Below, piece by piece: positions 61,309-64,000 of a stretch of DNA of 64,000 nucleotides; position 1 is the first letter of the stretch; each line of letters begins with the position of its first letter. The position numbers and the translations under genes were made by a program. The stretch covers positions 1 to 64,000 of the forward strand of contig NZ_CP043619.1 in assembly GCF_003008555.2 (NCBI RefSeq), in the 5' to 3' direction. The notes under the pieces were generated by a model. It was not told the DNA's origin, made no database searches, and was given only the letters and a program-made list of their open reading frames with translations. This DNA comes from Pukyongiella litopenaei (GTDB lineage: Bacteria > Pseudomonadota > Alphaproteobacteria > Rhodobacterales > Rhodobacteraceae).

Positions 61309-62832
61309 ATGAAACACCTGATCAGCACAATGATCGTGGGCGGCATTCTCGCCGCGACCAACGGCGCGGCTTTCGCCCAGTCCGAACGGGTTGAAGCGCT
61401 CGCGAATCTGCCCTTCGAGCAGAACCGTCCGACCGAAGAGACGGCCAGGACTCTGATGGAGGAATTGGCCTTCCAGCGTGCGACGCAGACCTATCTCTGG
61501 GCATTGCCGCTTCTGAACACGATGGGTATGCGCGATGGCGCGGCCGACGCCTTCGGCACCGGCTACAACATCATGCCGATCTGGACGCAGCGGCTGGATG
61601 CCAAGACCCTGATCACCACGCCGAACTCGGACCTGATCTATGGCATGGTCTTTGCCGATCTGGGCGAAACCGGTCCGCTGGTCTTCGAGGCTCCGCCGAA
61701 ACTGCAGGGCATCCTGCTCGACGCATGGCAGCGCCCGATACCGGTCGACGGAGGCGAATATTTCGGCGATCTTGGACTGCCGGGTCCGGACGGCGGCGCG
61801 GGCGGAAACTTCCTGATCGTCCCGCCGGGATGGGACGGCGAGGTGCCCGAGGATCACTATGTCTATCGTTCCCCCACCAATAACGTCTTCTTCTTCCTGC
61901 GCTCCTTCTATCAGTCGCTCGACAATATCAGCCCGGCAACCGACCTGTTGAAGCAGTCGCTCATCTACCCGCTTGGCCAGAAGGACGGTGCCAAACCGAT
62001 GGAGTTCCCGGACGCGGCGGGTGGATCCTACAATATGCTGCCGCGGTCGGATGCGAGCGCTTTCGACCAACTCAAATATCTTGTCGATACCGAAGGCGAG
62101 AACCTCGCGGGGCCGGACTGGCTGGGCATGCTGGAAGGGCTGGATATCGCCGCTGACCGCGATTTTGCGCCCGATGACGCGACCCGCGCAATCCTCGATG
62201 CCGCCGCGAAGACCGGCTACAAGACCAGCCGCGTGATCGGATTCGAACATGGCCTCAATGGCGAGGATTTCCGCGTCTACGAGGACCGGCAATGGCTGAA
62301 CCCGGTCAACAACGTGTCCGCGCGCTGGCCCGATGTGCCGGTCGGGCTGGACTGGATGGCATCAGAGGCAGGTTACCGCGAGCTTGACGCGCGGGCGTGG
62401 TTCTTCACCGACTATTTCTCGATCAGTCCCGGCATGGTGTCGATGACGCCCGGCAAGGGGGCCTTCTACATGATCGCCTTCGAGGATGCGGATGGTAATC
62501 CGCTGGTCGGTAACCAAAGCTATACGCTCGATCTGCCTCCCGATATCCCGGCGGACCTGTTCTGGTCCGTGACGCTCTATGAAGCCGAGAACGCCTCGGG
62601 CCTCGACAACGGTCAGCCCTTCCCGTCGCTTGGCAAACTCAACGAGCCCGCGCAGAACGAGGATGGCAGTACCACGCTCCATATTGGCCCGTCGGCGCCG
62701 GAGGGTCAGGAAGCCAACTGGCTCGCGACCGCGCCTGAACGTGGCTTCTTCGCGATCTTGCGTCTCTACGCCCCGTCGCAGCCCGCGCTCGATGGAAGCT
62801 GGAAGCCCGGAGACATCACGAAGGTGAAGTAA
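61309..62832 (+). CDS. secreted DUF1254/DUF1214 protein (copy 2)
   Basis: This 507-residue protein has a signal peptide (to NGAAFAQ), a DUF1254 domain (TLITTPNSDLIYGMVFADLG) and a DUF1214 domain (PADLFWSVTLYEAENASGLD). It is 25-30 percent similar in pattern to the gene upstream. ATG 61309 is preferred to GTG 61303. The two genes and the next are tightly spaced, indicating one transcript. Confidence 0.88.
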   Translation: MKHLISTMIVGGILAATNGAAFAQSERVEALANLPFEQNRPTEETARTLMEELAFQRATQTYLWALPLLNTMGMRDGAADAFGTGYNIMPIWTQRLDAKTLITTPNSDLIYGMVFADLGETGPLVFEAPPKLQGILLDAWQRPIPVDGGEYFGDLGLPGPDGGAGGNFLIVPPGWDGEVPEDHYVYRSPTNNVFFFLRSFYQSLDNISPATDLLKQSLIYPLGQKDGAKPMEFPDAAGGSYNMLPRSDASAFDQLKYLVDTEGENLAGPDWLGMLEGLDIAADRDFAPDDATRAILDAAAKTGYKTSRVIGFEHGLNGEDFRVYEDRQWLNPVNNVSARWPDVPVGLDWMASEAGYRELDARAWFFTDYFSISPGMVSMTPGKGAFYMIAFEDADGNPLVGNQSYTLDLPPDIPADLFWSVTLYEAENASGLDNGQPFPSLGKLNEPAQNEDGSTTLHIGPSAPEGQEANWLATAPERGFFAILRLYAPSQPALDGSWKPGDITKVK

Positions 62833-62867
62833 ATTCCGGAACCTCCTGAACAGGAAAGGAGCGCGCC

Positions 62868-63692
62868 ATGGTCGTGAGTCACATTCAGGGAAAGGCCAGC
62901 GAGATGAATCCTGATCTGACGAGATTCTGTGCAGCCTTGGGTTTCATCGGCTGCGCCCTGATGGCGGCGCCGCCGGCCAACGCGCAGGAAAGTTCAGCCG
63001 CGCAGGCCAACAACCCGCTGGCCAACTCGACGGCGATGAACTTCCAGAACCAGTATAATCAGCTGACAGGTTCGGACGATCACGCGAACCAGTTCCTACT
63101 ACGCTATGCCAGGCCATTCAAGGCGTTCGGAGGCGACTGGCTGATGCGCGCGACGGTGCCGGTGAACACGTTTCCCGATGGTGCGGGAAGTCACAACACC
63201 GGCCTGGGAGATGTCAACATATTCGCCGCCTATCTGCTCGATACCGGAAACCCGGCGCTGAGCTTCGGCATCGGGCCGCAGATCACCCTTCCGACGGCGA
63301 CCGACGACAATCTCGGATCGGAAAAATGGTCGCTCGGCTTCGCAAACGTGCTGTTCAACGCCTCCAGCCCGACCTTCCAGTATGGCTATCTGCTGACCTG
63401 GCAGGCCAGCGTCGCCGGCGATGACGACCGCGCCGATGTCAACGTCGCGGCCTTCCAGCCCTTCGGCTTCTACCAGTTGGGCCAGGGCTGGTATCTACGC
63501 TCGGCCGGGGTCTGGACCTATGATTTCGAAACCGACAATTACGCGATCCCGGTCGGCTTCGGCGTGGGCAAGGTGACAAAGCTGGACCGGGCGGTGATGA
63601 ACGCTTTCATCGAGCCACAATGGACGGTCGACCACAAGGGGGACGGTCAGCCGGACTGGGGCGTGTTCGCGGGCATCAACTTCCAGTACTAG
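62868..63692 (+). CDS. outer-membrane beta-barrel protein
   Basis: This 274-residue protein has a signal peptide (to ANAQESS, with ATG 62868 preceded by AGGAAAGGAG), and alternating amphipathic strands (WLMRATVPVNTFPD, SFGIGPQITLPTAT, FQYGYLLTWQASVAG) that end in the aromatic FQY expected of outer-membrane barrels. It resembles the transporter family linked to aromatic-compound degradation genes. An alternative start is 62904. Confidence 0.75.
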   Translation: MVVSHIQGKASEMNPDLTRFCAALGFIGCALMAAPPANAQESSAAQANNPLANSTAMNFQNQYNQLTGSDDHANQFLLRYARPFKAFGGDWLMRATVPVNTFPDGAGSHNTGLGDVNIFAAYLLDTGNPALSFGIGPQITLPTATDDNLGSEKWSLGFANVLFNASSPTFQYGYLLTWQASVAGDDDRADVNVAAFQPFGFYQLGQGWYLRSAGVWTYDFETDNYAIPVGFGVGKVTKLDRAVMNAFIEPQWTVDHKGDGQPDWGVFAGINFQY

Positions 63693-63753
63693 GCCAGCGC
63701 CCGGCATCGGCGGTCACCAGGACAGGACGAATCCCAGATCTCGGAGATGCGAC

Positions 63754-64000
63754 ATGCCAACCACCTCGACCGTGACGATGATCTATTTCGGATTCTTTCC
63801 GGACATCGACCCTGACGAGAGCAATCGAGCCCCCGAGGACGGGCCGGGCATTCTCAACGACAGGACCTCCGTCGCTCCGACGCTCCAGACGGTCGAGGTC
63901 ACTCTGCTGGACAATAACGACGACGGGGAAATCTCCGACAACGATCAGAACGATATGTCGGGCGATACCATGACCTATACGATCGACGGCAGGACGGTCG
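63754..64000 (+). CDS. acidic, secreted-type protein, partial at window end
   Basis: The frame from ATG 63754 is open to the window edge (82 codons). It is Asp/Asn-rich (EVTLLDNNDDGEISDNDQND), like calcium-binding RTX-type or Hint-domain secreted proteins of Rhodobacteraceae. The C-terminal part is outside the window. Confidence 0.5.
   Translation, partial: MPTTSTVTMIYFGFFPDIDPDESNRAPEDGPGILNDRTSVAPTLQTVEVTLLDNNDDGEISDNDQNDMSGDTMTYTIDGRTV

Overview
The window looks like part of a large, mosaic, GC-rich plasmid (or chromid) of a marine-type alphaproteobacterium, most likely Rhodobacteraceae. The main reasons are a complete repA-repB-repC replication/partition operon with a countertranscribed-RNA locus, a DUF1403/ScpB/integrase module, ParB-like and SSB plasmid genes, Rhodobacteraceae-like codon use, and many insertion elements at the seams between functional blocks. 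No rRNA, tRNA or CRISPR array was seen.

Layout. (1) 15-10419: a divergent GntR/UTRA regulator and a nine-gene operon. It encodes a sugar-type ABC importer, two FrlB-like SIS-domain deglycase candidates, two PfkB-type kinases and a DAO-family FAD oxidoreductase, and fits catabolism of glycated (Amadori-type) amines. (2) 10499-11295: an IS6-family element. (3) 11300-20258: a dense defence island. It holds a Cap15-like two-TM beta-barrel effector and, divergently with overlapping start codons, a degenerate diadenylate-cyclase-like (DAC) protein; a patatin/CD-NTase CBASS pair; an AbiE-type toxin-antitoxin pair with tandem operators; a CapP/CapH-like protease/repressor pair; and a second CBASS operon (patatin, DncV-like CD-NTase, Cap2-like E2). 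The Cap2 gene of the second operon is cut off by a transposon. (4) 20259-23904: a complete tniABQ transposon with 25/28-matching terminal inverted repeats. Its left end truncates cap2 and its right end truncates a copper ATPase gene. (5) 23905-40812: a copper/redox block. It contains a truncated copA and a copZ-like chaperone with CueR-type promoters, a DsbA-like protein, four c-type cytochromes, a multicopper oxidase, an L,D-transpeptidase, a DsbD-like protein, ccmI/H/G/F, a SHOCT protein, a two-component system, and a rhodanese gene broken by an IS3-family element. (6) 40813-44509: the IS3-family element and the remains of a second tni module.

(7) 44526-58376: plasmid maintenance. This has ScpB, DUF1403, a tyrosine recombinase, a ParDE-like module, a chimeric resolvase remnant, repABC with parS-like palindromes, a large ParB-like protein, a hypothetical gene with an in-frame amber codon, an unassigned 350-residue protein, and SSB. 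(8) 58580-64000: an AraC-type regulator, two secreted DUF1254/DUF1214 proteins, an outer-membrane beta-barrel protein, and the start of a secreted acidic protein that runs off the window.

How the parts work together: the catabolic cassette would import and deglycate or phosphorylate glycated compounds under GntR control. The defence island appears to sense infection through cyclic-nucleotide synthases and kill via phospholipases or a membrane effector, with the second CBASS under CapH/CapP-type control. The copper block combines export, periplasmic oxidation, disulfide chemistry and cytochrome maturation, perhaps under the adjacent two-component system. The repABC region keeps the replicon stable. 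All functional calls rest on motif recognition in the given sequence; no database search was run.
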